Below, in pieces: positions 37,757 through 45,717 of a stretch of DNA of 64,000 nucleotides. The stretch is taken from positions 372,001 through 436,000 of the forward strand of contig JBBCKD010000015.1 of the NCBI GenBank assembly GCA_037191015.1. The letters run 5' to 3'. This DNA is from Ravibacter sp037191015 (GTDB lineage Bacteria > Bacteroidota > Bacteroidia > Cytophagales > Spirosomataceae). Position 1 is the first letter of the stretch; the number at the start of each line of letters is the position of its first letter. The notes below the pieces were generated by a model. That model saw nothing but the letters and a program-made list of their open reading frames with translations, had not been told where the DNA came from and ran no database searches. Position numbers and translations under genes: made by a program.

Positions 37757-37858
37757 TCCGGAACTTGTAGTTCCGGAGAAGTATTATGTTGCCTCCGGCA
37801 ATGTTATGATCCTCGCCGCAGGCGAGATAACAGGACTGCGAAACTGCAAGTTTCGCAG
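37757..37858. repeat. Array of four REP-like hairpins
   Basis: Four perfect palindromes follow each other, each with a three-base loop: TCCGGAACT-tgt-AGTTCCGGA (37757-37777), TTGCC-tcc-GGCAA (37789-37801), CTCGCC-gca-GGCGAG (37812-37826) and CTGCGAAACT-gca-AGTTTCGCAG (37836-37858). No gene lies here. The three-base loops match those of the stems next to the Y1 transposase at 7718-7802, although the stem sequences differ. Confidence 0.75.
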
Positions 37859-37880
37859 AGCAGATAATTTGATTTAAACG

Positions 37881-37888
37881 TACCTTTG
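37881..37888 (+). promoter_or_regulatory. Candidate -7 element for murE
   Basis: TACCTTTG matches TAnnTTTG exactly. Initiation about 7 bases downstream falls near 37895, which favours the GTG start at 37930 over the TTG at 37897. Confidence 0.5.
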
Positions 37889-37929
37889 AACGAAGTTTGA
37901 TATTTGAATTGTCGTTTATTACAGATAAC

Positions 37930-39396
37930 GTGAAAAGAGAGGTTTTGTTAGCAGATTTGCTGAAAAATGTGGAATTGACAGAGGTTAGGGGAAGTATTTC
38001 CATAGCGGTTTCAGGCGTAGTTACCGACTCCAGGAAGGTTCAGCCCGGCAGTTTGTTTGTAGCCGTCAGGGGTACGCAGACCGACGGCCACGCTTACCTG
38101 GGCCAGGTACGGGAACGGGGCGCCTTGGCTTTTGTTGTGGAAAATCTTCCCGGGGAAACTGCAGACGACTGCGTATACATCGTCGTTCCGGACTCTTCGG
38201 TGGCATTGGGCAGGATCAGCGCTGCATTTTATGGCGATCCGTCGGGGAGACTAAAGCTTATAGGCGTAACCGGTACTAACGGGAAAACTTCTGTCGTCAC
38301 ATTTCTTTTCCAGCTTTTCAGGAACCTGGGACACCGGTGCGGAATGATTTCCACGGTTCAGAACCAGATAGAGGACGAGGTCATACCTTCCACCCACACC
38401 ACCCCGGAAGCGGTAGTGCTGCAGGAGCTTCTGGCCAGGATGGCCGATAAAGGATGCAGGTACGTGTTTATGGAGGTAAGCTCGCACGCGGTGGTACAGC
38501 GCAGGATAGAAGGGTTGAAATTTGCCGGCGCTGTTTTTACGAATATCACCCACGACCATCTCGATTTCCACGGGACTTTCGATCATTATATCGCGGCCAA
38601 AAAAGGTTTTTTTGACGGCCTGACCAGGGACTCTTTCGCACTTATAAACGCTGACGACCGGCGGGGCAGCGTAATGGTACAGAATACGAAGGCAAGGGTT
38701 TATTCCTATTCCATGCGGAATATTACCGATTTCCGTGCCAAAATCCTTACGGCCACGCTTCAGGGGATGCAGCTCCTTATCAACGGCAAGGATGTGTGGG
38801 TGAGGCTCATAGGAGCGTTCAATGTTTCGAATTTGCTGGCTGTCTATGGAACGGCGCTGCTTTTGGGCGAGGATGAAGAGACTGTACTGACGGAACTTTC
38901 GGGTCTGCTCCCTCCTCCGGGCCGTTTTGAGGTAGTGCACAATGTGAAAAAAGATATAACTGCTATCGTGGATTATGCCCATACGCCCGATGCCATGGAA
39001 AACGTGTTGTCGACAATTGCACAGCTCAGAAATTACAACGAAAGGGTGATTACGGTGGTAGGGTGCGGAGGTAACCGCGATACCACGAAACGACCTAAGA
39101 TGGCGGCCATTGCCTGTAAATACAGTAACATCGCTGTTTTTACTTCCGATAACTCCCGGAACGAGGATCCCGAAGCGATCATAGAGCAGATGAAGGCGGG
39201 CGTAGCTCCGCTCGATTATAAAAAAACGAAGACGATCGTCGACAGGCGGGAAGCTATCCGCTGGGCGGTTGCACAGGCGGGAAAGGGCGATATCATCCTG
39301 GTTGCCGGGAAGGGGCATGAAACTTACCAGGAAGTGCACGGGGTGCGCCATCATTTTGACGACAGGGAAGAAGTACGGGCGGCTTTCGAATTTTAA
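37930..39396 (+). CDS. murE: UDP-N-acetylmuramoyl-tripeptide synthetase (meso-DAP adding)
   Basis: A 488-residue Mur ligase adding the third amino acid to UDP-MurNAc-L-Ala-D-Glu. The P-loop is GVTGTNGKTSVVTFL, followed by HTTPEAVVLQ and FTNITHDHLDFHGTFDHY. The amino-acid selector is TSDNSRNEDPE: the Asn and Arg positions match the DNPR motif of meso-diaminopimelate enzymes, although Pro is replaced by Ser. This predicts DAP-type peptidoglycan. I use the GTG at 37930 because the promoter lies only a few bases before the TTG at 37897. mraY follows after 72 bases. Confidence 0.95.
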   Translation: MKREVLLADLLKNVELTEVRGSISIAVSGVVTDSRKVQPGSLFVAVRGTQTDGHAYLGQVRERGALAFVVENLPGETADDCVYIVVPDSSVALGRISAAFYGDPSGRLKLIGVTGTNGKTSVVTFLFQLFRNLGHRCGMISTVQNQIEDEVIPSTHTTPEAVVLQELLARMADKGCRYVFMEVSSHAVVQRRIEGLKFAGAVFTNITHDHLDFHGTFDHYIAAKKGFFDGLTRDSFALINADDRRGSVMVQNTKARVYSYSMRNITDFRAKILTATLQGMQLLINGKDVWVRLIGAFNVSNLLAVYGTALLLGEDEETVLTELSGLLPPPGRFEVVHNVKKDITAIVDYAHTPDAMENVLSTIAQLRNYNERVITVVGCGGNRDTTKRPKMAAIACKYSNIAVFTSDNSRNEDPEAIIEQMKAGVAPLDYKKTKTIVDRREAIRWAVAQAGKGDIILVAGKGHETYQEVHGVRHHFDDREEVRAAFEF

Positions 39397-39468
39397 AATT
39401 CCAAATCCTTGATTTGTTCCTCATAATTTAGGCAACTTTGCGGGACTATATCAGACTTTTTCGGGCAC

Positions 39469-40683
39469 ATGCTTTATTACCTTTTTAATTTTCTTGACAG
39501 GCAATACGATTTCCCCGGGGCAGGAGTTTTCCAGTACATTTCCTTCCGGGCTTTGGGGGCCGCGGTGCTGTCGCTTTTTATAGCGGCTACCTACGGGAAG
39601 AGGATAATCAATTACCTGCACTATAAGCAAGTCGGGGAAACTGTCAGGGATCTGGGCCTGCCCGGGCAGAAGGAAAAAACCGGGACGCCTACTATGGGTG
39701 GCTTTATTATCCTGGCTTCCCTGCTTGTTCCGGTCCTCCTCTTTGCCCAACTGACCAATGTGTATGTCGTGCTGCTGATTATCACCGCGGTGTGGACGGG
39801 GATGATCGGGTTTGTCGATGATTATATTAAAAAGTTCAAAAACAACAAAGAGGGCCTTCACGGACGGTTTAAAATATTCGGCCAGGTTACGCTGGGGCTG
39901 ATCGTGGGCATTACGCTCAGTTTTAACCAGGATGTAAAGATCCGCGTTTATGATCAGCCGTTTGTGAACCCGGAGCTGGGCGAGATCAACCGCTTTCATG
40001 ACCTGGTCAACCCCATGATCACGACCGTTCCTTTTTTAAAGAATAATTCGTTTGATTACAATATGCTTACTTTCGGGCTGGTACCCGAGAGCTATACGTG
40101 GATCATCTACACGCTACTGGCCATATTTATTATCACGGCGGTTTCTAACGGAGCCAACATTACCGACGGTATAGACGGCCTGGCTGCCGGCTCATCCGGG
40201 ATTATAGCCGTTACGCTGGGTGTCCTTGCCTACCTGTCGGGGAACGTACGCTTTGCCCAGTACCTGAACATCATGTATATCCCTAATTCAGGAGAGCTTG
40301 TGATTTTCTGTGCGGCATTTGTCGGGGCCTGTATCGGTTTTCTCTGGTACAATGCCTATCCGGCCCAGGTATTCATGGGCGATACGGGAAGCCTGATGCT
40401 GGGGGGAGTTATTGCGGTGATAGCCCTTGCGATAAGAAAAGAGCTGCTGATACCGGTACTCTGCGGAATATTCCTCGTAGAGTTGCTGTCGGTCATGATG
40501 CAGGTGAGCTACTTTAAGTTTACAAAGCGACGATATGGAGAAGGAAGGAGGATTTTCCTGATGTCGCCGCTTCATCATCATTTCCAGAAAAAAGGCTATC
40601 ATGAAGCCAAAATAGTAACTCGTTTCTGGATTGTGGGGATTATTCTGGCTATATTCTGTCTTGTTACGCTTAAGCTGAGATAA
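39469..40683 (+). CDS. mraY: Phospho-N-acetylmuramoyl-pentapeptide transferase
   Basis: A 404-residue integral membrane enzyme making lipid I from UDP-MurNAc-pentapeptide and undecaprenyl phosphate. About ten helices are visible. Family motifs are KTGTPTMGG-like EKTGTPTMGGFI, FVDDYIKKFKNNKEGL with the paired aspartates, GANITDGIDGLAAGS and MGDTGSLMLGG, then SPLHHHFQKKGY. It follows murE in the same direction, preserving part of the division and cell-wall cluster; murD, ftsW, murG and murC are absent here. Confidence 0.97.
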   Translation: MLYYLFNFLDRQYDFPGAGVFQYISFRALGAAVLSLFIAATYGKRIINYLHYKQVGETVRDLGLPGQKEKTGTPTMGGFIILASLLVPVLLFAQLTNVYVVLLIITAVWTGMIGFVDDYIKKFKNNKEGLHGRFKIFGQVTLGLIVGITLSFNQDVKIRVYDQPFVNPELGEINRFHDLVNPMITTVPFLKNNSFDYNMLTFGLVPESYTWIIYTLLAIFIITAVSNGANITDGIDGLAAGSSGIIAVTLGVLAYLSGNVRFAQYLNIMYIPNSGELVIFCAAFVGACIGFLWYNAYPAQVFMGDTGSLMLGGVIAVIALAIRKELLIPVLCGIFLVELLSVMMQVSYFKFTKRRYGEGRRIFLMSPLHHHFQKKGYHEAKIVTRFWIVGIILAIFCLVTLKLR

Positions 40684-40746
40684 GGCTACCGTGGTTATTT
40701 TACCGCAAAATGATCAGACTTAGGCACGGCGAAAGTGTCCAGGCTA

Positions 40747-41454
40747 TTAAAAGCCTGAAATTTTTCTTTCCATTTCCTCTTTGTAGTTTCTGCCTATGGG
40801 TATCTGGTGATCACCAATGATGATACGGTTTTTCTCTATCCGCTTGATTTTTTCCTTCGCTACAATAAAAGACTTATGAACACGGATAAAATGGGTACAG
40901 GGGAAAAGCTCTTGCATGGTTTTAACAGAGCCTTTGATAACTATTTTACCTGTTGTTGTATGGATAATGGCGTAGTCCTTTAATCCCTGGATATGGGTAA
41001 TATCGGCAAAGAACAATTTTATTTTCTGTACGCCGCTTTTTACAAAAATAAATTCCGGTTCATCCTGGTTAATTTCAAAACCTGTGTGCTCTGTTTTCAA
41101 CGACAGGAAATCCTTGATTTTTTCCAGCGATACTGTGAACCGGGCAAAGGATATCGGTTTCAATAAAAAATCAATTACCCCCAATTCGAACCCCTCAAAC
41201 GCATAATCGCGGAAAGCCGTGGTGAATACTGTGATCGGGGAATGTGGCAATGACCGCAAAAAATCAATCCCGTTCATTTCCGGCATTTCAATATCCAGGA
41301 ACAGGGCATCAACGGTGTTTGCTTTTAAAAATTCCCGGGCGTCGAACGCATTGTTAAAACTGCCTGCCAGCTTAACATGTGTCAGTTTTTCTATGTAGCC
41401 GGCCAATACCTCCCGGGCAAGGGGCTCATCGTCGACAATAACACAATTCAACAT
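40747..41454 (-). CDS. LytTR-family response regulator
   Basis: A 235-residue response regulator. The receiver domain (1-120) has the acidic pocket VDDE and the phosphoacceptor D54 in LFLDIEMPEMNGIDFL. The C-terminal LytTR DNA-binding domain (about 135-235) contains IFVKSGVQKIKLFFADI, the effector segment FIRVHKSFIVAKEKIKRIEKN and IPIGRNYKEEM. It overlaps the end of the histidine kinase gene by 7 bases and is probably translationally coupled. Targets are not apparent; murE-mraY and the AhpC genes are neighbours on either side. Confidence 0.93.
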   Translation of the reverse strand: MLNCVIVDDEPLAREVLAGYIEKLTHVKLAGSFNNAFDAREFLKANTVDALFLDIEMPEMNGIDFLRSLPHSPITVFTTAFRDYAFEGFELGVIDFLLKPISFARFTVSLEKIKDFLSLKTEHTGFEINQDEPEFIFVKSGVQKIKLFFADITHIQGLKDYAIIHTTTGKIVIKGSVKTMQELFPCTHFIRVHKSFIVAKEKIKRIEKNRIIIGDHQIPIGRNYKEEMERKISGF

Positions 41455-42500
41455 GACAATTCGAGCTTTAAAAATGCGTGATATTGATCTGCCTGCTCGG
41501 TAATCTGGAGCACATGTTTCCCGGGATACAACAGCTCCAACCGCTTTCTCAGATTCAACAGACCGATCCCTCCGCTTTTGCCGTGTTGCCGGAGATGGGG
41601 TTTGCTGTTCGCTATCCTTACTTCCAGTGTCTTGTCGATCTGAATATCAATATGCAGGTATGCATGAGGCATCGCTTTGTAAATACCGTGCTTAAACGCA
41701 TTCTCCACCAGTGGCAAAATTAAAAAAGGGGGTATACGGCAATTGCCTGCCGCGCCGGTAACCTTCAGCCGGATATCCGCCTGGTTTTCCTGCCGTATCT
41801 TCTCCAGCTCCAGGTAGTTATTCAGGTAGTTGATCTCCTTCTCCAAAGGCACGTAGGCTTCATTACTTTCATACAACATGTATTCCATCAACTCCGAAAG
41901 TTTCAATACCACATCCGGGGCCTTGTCAGATTTTTTGATCGTCAATGCATACAGGTTGTTTAGTGCATTGAACAAAAAGTGCGGGTTTACCTGTGAACGG
42001 AGATAATCAACCTCCGCCTGTAATTTGTCCACCTGTGCTTCCTGCAACACTTTCTTCTGCTCGTACCAATCGATACTGAATTTCAGCGCAATGGTTAACA
42101 GCAGGTAAAGGGAGGTGTGGGTGAAATTGTAGATCAGCGCGGCAGAAAGGCTCACGTTCCGATTCGGCCCGAGTACATACCCAAACAAATAATAGTCAAA
42201 AAGGCTCTGTATCAGCAGGTAGCCAATAATCAGCAAAAATACCAGTCCGAAGTAACTGCCATATTTCCCCGGTAACAGGTGTCGGGGGATCAACCAATTT
42301 ATATTGAGCCATGCAAGGCCGATAAGCAGGGCAACCCTGACAACAGTACAAATGAAAAAATTTGGCAGGCCGATTTTCTGGATAAGGTAGGTTCGGTCAT
42401 ATAGAAAAATGAGGGTAACCAGTACCCAATAGGCCAGGTAAATCCTTTGACGCCTTTTTGCCGCATTGTACGTTGAACCTGGTCCGGGCATATCCCACAT
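41448..42500 (-). CDS. LytS-type sensor histidine kinase
   Basis: A 350-residue membrane kinase. The N-terminal half has four predicted helices (AYWVLVTLIFLY, VVRVALLIGLAWL, FGLVFLLIIGYLLI, SLYLLLTIALKF). A coiled-coil linker leads to the His_kinase domain with the phosphoacceptor H174 in QVNPHFLFNALNNL. The ATP-binding part has FLILPLVENAFKHGI and SGGIGLLNLRKRLELLY. It is the partner of the LytTR regulator. No sensor domain is present beyond the membrane region. Confidence 0.92.
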   Translation of the reverse strand: MWDMPGPGSTYNAAKRRQRIYLAYWVLVTLIFLYDRTYLIQKIGLPNFFICTVVRVALLIGLAWLNINWLIPRHLLPGKYGSYFGLVFLLIIGYLLIQSLFDYYLFGYVLGPNRNVSLSAALIYNFTHTSLYLLLTIALKFSIDWYEQKKVLQEAQVDKLQAEVDYLRSQVNPHFLFNALNNLYALTIKKSDKAPDVVLKLSELMEYMLYESNEAYVPLEKEINYLNNYLELEKIRQENQADIRLKVTGAAGNCRIPPFLILPLVENAFKHGIYKAMPHAYLHIDIQIDKTLEVRIANSKPHLRQHGKSGGIGLLNLRKRLELLYPGKHVLQITEQADQYHAFLKLELSC

Positions 42501-42878
42501 GTTACAAATTAAGGAACCGAGAAGTGAAACACAAAGTTAAGTAACTCAACTGCTGAAAAGTAGACGAAATCAAGTATGTAGTCCGCGCTATGTCTACTTT
42601 CTGCGTAGTTAGTCTATTTTTTTACGATCCCCACCATCCGGTGTTCATTTGTTCCAAGGCAGATCGGTAATTCCGTCGAAAGTTCAAAAGATCGGTACGA
42701 AGTCAGGGTGTTTCTCCGATCCACTTGTTGATCCGCCTTATAAGAGCAGCGTAGTGATAGCATGAAATAAGATGAATGAGTTCGTCTACGGGGAAAGACG
42801 ATAGGAGACAGGCCCACAGAGAACACAAAAGTATCAGCTCCGTGCATTCTCTGTGTTCCCTGTGGCTGTCGTTATTTT
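42501..42878. other. Intergenic region between the kinase and AhpD-like genes
   Basis: This 378-base stretch holds the kinase promoter element near its left end and otherwise shows no convincing gene. A 77-codon minus-strand frame (42614-42847) has no recognisable features and I do not call it. No RNA gene is apparent. Confidence 0.4.
42532..42539 (-). promoter_or_regulatory. Candidate -7 element for the LytS/LytTR operon
   Basis: The minus strand reads TAACTTTG, an exact TAnnTTTG match, 31 bases before the kinase start codon. No standard -33 TTG is present. Confidence 0.45.
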
Positions 42879-43469
42879 CTACAGCAGTACCGCAAAGCTC
42901 TTAATAATCGCCCCAATGCGGACGGCATCGTAGATACGTGCCTGAGTTCCGCCATGGTTAAGCACAGACTGCTCGTGGGAAGCTACACAAAGTTCGCAGC
43001 CGTTCAACGCGGAAATGGTAAGGCTTAGCAGCTCGAAAAACTCTTTGCCTAATACCGGGTTCATCATGATGCTCATCTTGATGCCGGCAGGGGTTGTTTC
43101 ATAATATTCCTTCTTTACAAAATGGCGGAAACGATAAAACACGTTGTTCGCGTTCATCAGGGAAACGCAGGCGGCAACCTCGGCAATTTCACCTTCGGTT
43201 GCGCCTTCATTTTGCGCCAGTGCTTCAAGCCCGGCTACGAGAGCAGGCTGTTTTTCGTTAATGGCGGTACCTAACGCCAGGAGGAGTATTTCCTTTTTGG
43301 ACAGGTTCTGGTATTTCAGGACGTTGCTTACGTTTACCTTCAGATCTTTCAGGTAGCGATGGTCGACGGCAGATAACTTATCCAGCAGTGCGCTTTCAAA
43401 GCCCTCCGGAAGGTTGACCTCTTTTAAGAGTGATTCTTTAGGATTGGTTGATGTTGCAAACGGATACAT
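42879..43469 (-). CDS. AhpD-like carboxymuconolactone decarboxylase family protein
   Basis: A 196-residue all-helical protein of the AhpD/CMD superfamily. The redox motif is C158 and C161 in NGCELCVASHEQSV, with H165 placed as in AhpD. It is predicted to be a peroxidatic partner that reduces AhpC-type peroxiredoxins or acts directly on hydroperoxides. It lies 96 bases downstream of the peroxiredoxin gene on the same strand, so the two probably form an oxidative-stress unit. Confidence 0.88.
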   Translation of the reverse strand: MYPFATSTNPKESLLKEVNLPEGFESALLDKLSAVDHRYLKDLKVNVSNVLKYQNLSKKEILLLALGTAINEKQPALVAGLEALAQNEGATEGEIAEVAACVSLMNANNVFYRFRHFVKKEYYETTPAGIKMSIMMNPVLGKEFFELLSLTISALNGCELCVASHEQSVLNHGGTQARIYDAVRIGAIIKSFAVLL

Positions 43470-43565
43470 AATGGAACATGCTTAAGGAATACGGGCGGCC
43501 CCGTCAGTAAGCCGCCCTTTCCGATTTTAGTTTGTTATATCTTGGTATACTGCTGGCTTACGGTA

Positions 43566-44120
43566 TCAGGCCGTCAGCGTAGCCTCACCTTTCTGCCAGT
43601 TGCACGGGCACAATTCGTCTGTCTGAAGCGCGTCGAGCACCCGGATTACCTCGCTTACATTACGTCCTACAGACAGGTCGTTTACACTGACCCAACGTAT
43701 AATTCCTTGGGGATCTACGATGTAGGTAGCGCGATAGGCAATTTTTTCACCGGCTTCCAGGATGCCCAGCTCTTCGGCAAGAGATTTGGAAGTGTCGGCA
43801 AGCATCGGGAACTGAAGACCGCGAAGATCCTCGTGATCTTTCCTCCATGCCAGGTGAACGAATTCGCTGTCGGTAGATGCGCCGATCAGGATAGTGTCGC
43901 GATCACTGAAATCTTCAACATGCTTGTTGAATTCGGCAATTTCAGTCGGACAAACGAAGGTAAAGTCCTTAGGCCACCAGAAAAGGACCATCCACTTGCC
44001 GGCAGCACGGTGATCGTTGGAAGTGATATCGTAAAACTCGTTGCCTTTCTCCAGTGATACAACGGCTGTTTTTTTAAAGTAAGGAAACTCAGAACCTACT
44101 GATAGGATGTTATTTGCCAT
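43566..44120 (-). CDS. ahpC: Peroxiredoxin, AhpC type
   Basis: A 184-residue 2-Cys peroxiredoxin. The peroxidatic cysteine is C57 in DFTFVCPTEIAEFN, and the resolving cysteine is C171 in DELCPCNWQKGE; an additional cysteine, C173, lies two residues after it. The conserved WPKDFTF and VDPQGIIRWVSVN segments are present. It reduces peroxides and, with the AhpD-like protein next to it, likely forms a peroxide-defence pair. The best promoter match in this window lies upstream of it. ahpF is not present. Confidence 0.95.
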   Translation of the reverse strand: MANNILSVGSEFPYFKKTAVVSLEKGNEFYDITSNDHRAAGKWMVLFWWPKDFTFVCPTEIAEFNKHVEDFSDRDTILIGASTDSEFVHLAWRKDHEDLRGLQFPMLADTSKSLAEELGILEAGEKIAYRATYIVDPQGIIRWVSVNDLSVGRNVSEVIRVLDALQTDELCPCNWQKGEATLTA

Positions 44121-44165
44121 GAGAGATAAAGTTTATAGAGTGAAAATTGTATTATTTCTGTATGG

Positions 44166-44196
44166 CAAATTTACGGCTATTTATCGGTAAGGGCAA
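44166..44196 (-). promoter_or_regulatory. Candidate promoter of the peroxiredoxin gene
   Basis: On the minus strand a TTG at 44194-44196 is followed after 20 bases by TAAATTTG (44166-44173). Both elements and the spacing match the Bacteroidota -33/-7 consensus (TTG, 19-20 bases, TAnnTTTG). The predicted leader is about 40 bases. I see no clear OxyR or PerR site. Confidence 0.6.
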
Positions 44197-44323
44197 TCTC
44201 TACCATGGTACTTTGCAAGGAAAAGCTATGAAGTAGTCAATTTGCGCGATTCGTTGTTTTTATTAGTGTATAGATGTACTCTATAATGTCGATTTCCTCG
44301 TAGATGGAAATATAATATTTCCA

Positions 44324-45616
44324 TTACAGGAAATTAACGACGCTTTCCAGTCCCATCCCCCTTGAGCCTTTGATCAGTATGTGGCTGTTTTGACAGGGAT
44401 GATCCATGATCCAGTTATGAAGCGAGAATTTGTCAGCGAAATAGTATGCTTTGGGAAGGTTTCTGAGCGCGTGAGCGATCTCTTTTCCGAAGAGCAGCAC
44501 GGTATCGAATTCCCCTTTTGCGATGATCTCTCCCAGCAACTCGTGTTCTGCCCGGCTTTCATTCCCAAGCTCGAGCATGTCGCCCAGCACTACCATCTTA
44601 TGCCCGGCTTCCATTTTGGCAAAATTTTCCAGGGCTGCGGCCATTGAAGAGGGATTGGCGTTATAAGCATCCAGTATAATGGTGTTCGTATTCTGCCTGA
44701 CGATCTGAGACCGGTTATTGCCCGGGACATAATTGGATATGGCAAGATGGGCGTCGTCCGGCGATATTCTGAAGTAATCGGCGACGGAGAGAGCAGCGCA
44801 TATGTTGCCGAAATTATATTCTCCTACCAGGTTGGTGGAAACCGTCAGATCGCCCGTAGTGTAGCTGATAAACGGCGATTGTCCGATCACCTGCGGGGTC
44901 GACTGCTGGTTATCCGAGTTATAGAAGATGATCTCACCGAAAGCCCGGCGTTTGCTTGCCATCTCCATCAGTATTTCATTCTTTGCGTTGACGAATACCG
45001 TCCCTTTTTTCTTTGAAAGGTAGTCGTAAAGCTCTCCTTTTGCCTTTTTGACTCCTTCAAGGCTACCAAATCCTTCCAGGTGGGCCTTGCCGATATTGGT
45101 AATAAGGCCGTGTGTAGGCTGCGCGACCGAGCACAGCAGCGCGATCTCCTTCTCATGATTGGCGCCCATTTCCACGATCACCATTTCCACAGATCGCTCG
45201 TCAACCGACAGGATCGTCAGCGGCACGCCGATGTGGTTATTGAGATTCCCCTGGGTGGCATAAGTATTGAACCGGGTGGAAAGCACACATTTGAGAAGCT
45301 CTTTGGTAGTGGTCTTACCGTTCGAGCCTGTAAGCGCTATTACCGGGAAGCTGAAAGATTTCCGGTGAAGCCTGGCCAGTTCCTGCAGCGTATCGAGCGT
45401 GTTTTCAACGAGCAATATTTTATCGGATGTGACGGCCGCCGGATCGTCTGCAACGGCATAGGCCGCACCCTTTTCCAGGGCTTCGGCAGCGAATTTATTT
45501 CCATCGAAATTTTCCCCCTTTAGCGCAAAGAAGATACAGCCGTCGGAGATCCGGCGCGAATCCGTTGAAATAAGGCGGTTCTCCAGGTAAAGCTGATATA
45601 TTTGTGAAGTATCCAT
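44324..45616 (-). CDS. murF: UDP-N-acetylmuramoyl-tripeptide--D-alanyl-D-alanine ligase
   Basis: A 430-residue Mur ligase that adds D-Ala-D-Ala to make UDP-MurNAc-pentapeptide. The P-loop is ALTGSNGKTTTKELLK. Other family motifs are VIVEMGANHEKEIALLC, LITNIGKAHLEGFGSLEGV, ILDAYNANPSSMAAAL and the C-terminal LIKGSRGMGLESVV. Length matches MurF. It lies several kilobases from murE-mraY and on the opposite strand, so the cell-wall cluster is split. It is divergent from the VCBS-repeat gene. Confidence 0.96.
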   Translation of the reverse strand: MDTSQIYQLYLENRLISTDSRRISDGCIFFALKGENFDGNKFAAEALEKGAAYAVADDPAAVTSDKILLVENTLDTLQELARLHRKSFSFPVIALTGSNGKTTTKELLKCVLSTRFNTYATQGNLNNHIGVPLTILSVDERSVEMVIVEMGANHEKEIALLCSVAQPTHGLITNIGKAHLEGFGSLEGVKKAKGELYDYLSKKKGTVFVNAKNEILMEMASKRRAFGEIIFYNSDNQQSTPQVIGQSPFISYTTGDLTVSTNLVGEYNFGNICAALSVADYFRISPDDAHLAISNYVPGNNRSQIVRQNTNTIILDAYNANPSSMAAALENFAKMEAGHKMVVLGDMLELGNESRAEHELLGEIIAKGEFDTVLLFGKEIAHALRNLPKAYYFADKFSLHNWIMDHPCQNSHILIKGSRGMGLESVVNFL

Positions 45617-45717
45617 GAATGGGTCCGTTGTCCGTGTTTTTGCTCCAGGCTATCTGTGTTGGGTCTTATTTTTCGTTTATAATCAACGACGGCCCAAAAA
45701 TATGCGAAATATCTTCT

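Noticed and set aside
38251..39354. 367-codon open frame on the minus strand inside murE
   Set aside because: Antisense shadow; no signal, domain or low-complexity feature, while murE motifs are intact.
42614..42847. 77-codon minus-strand frame between the LytS kinase and AhpD-like genes
   Set aside because: No promoter, signal, domain or coding-like composition.
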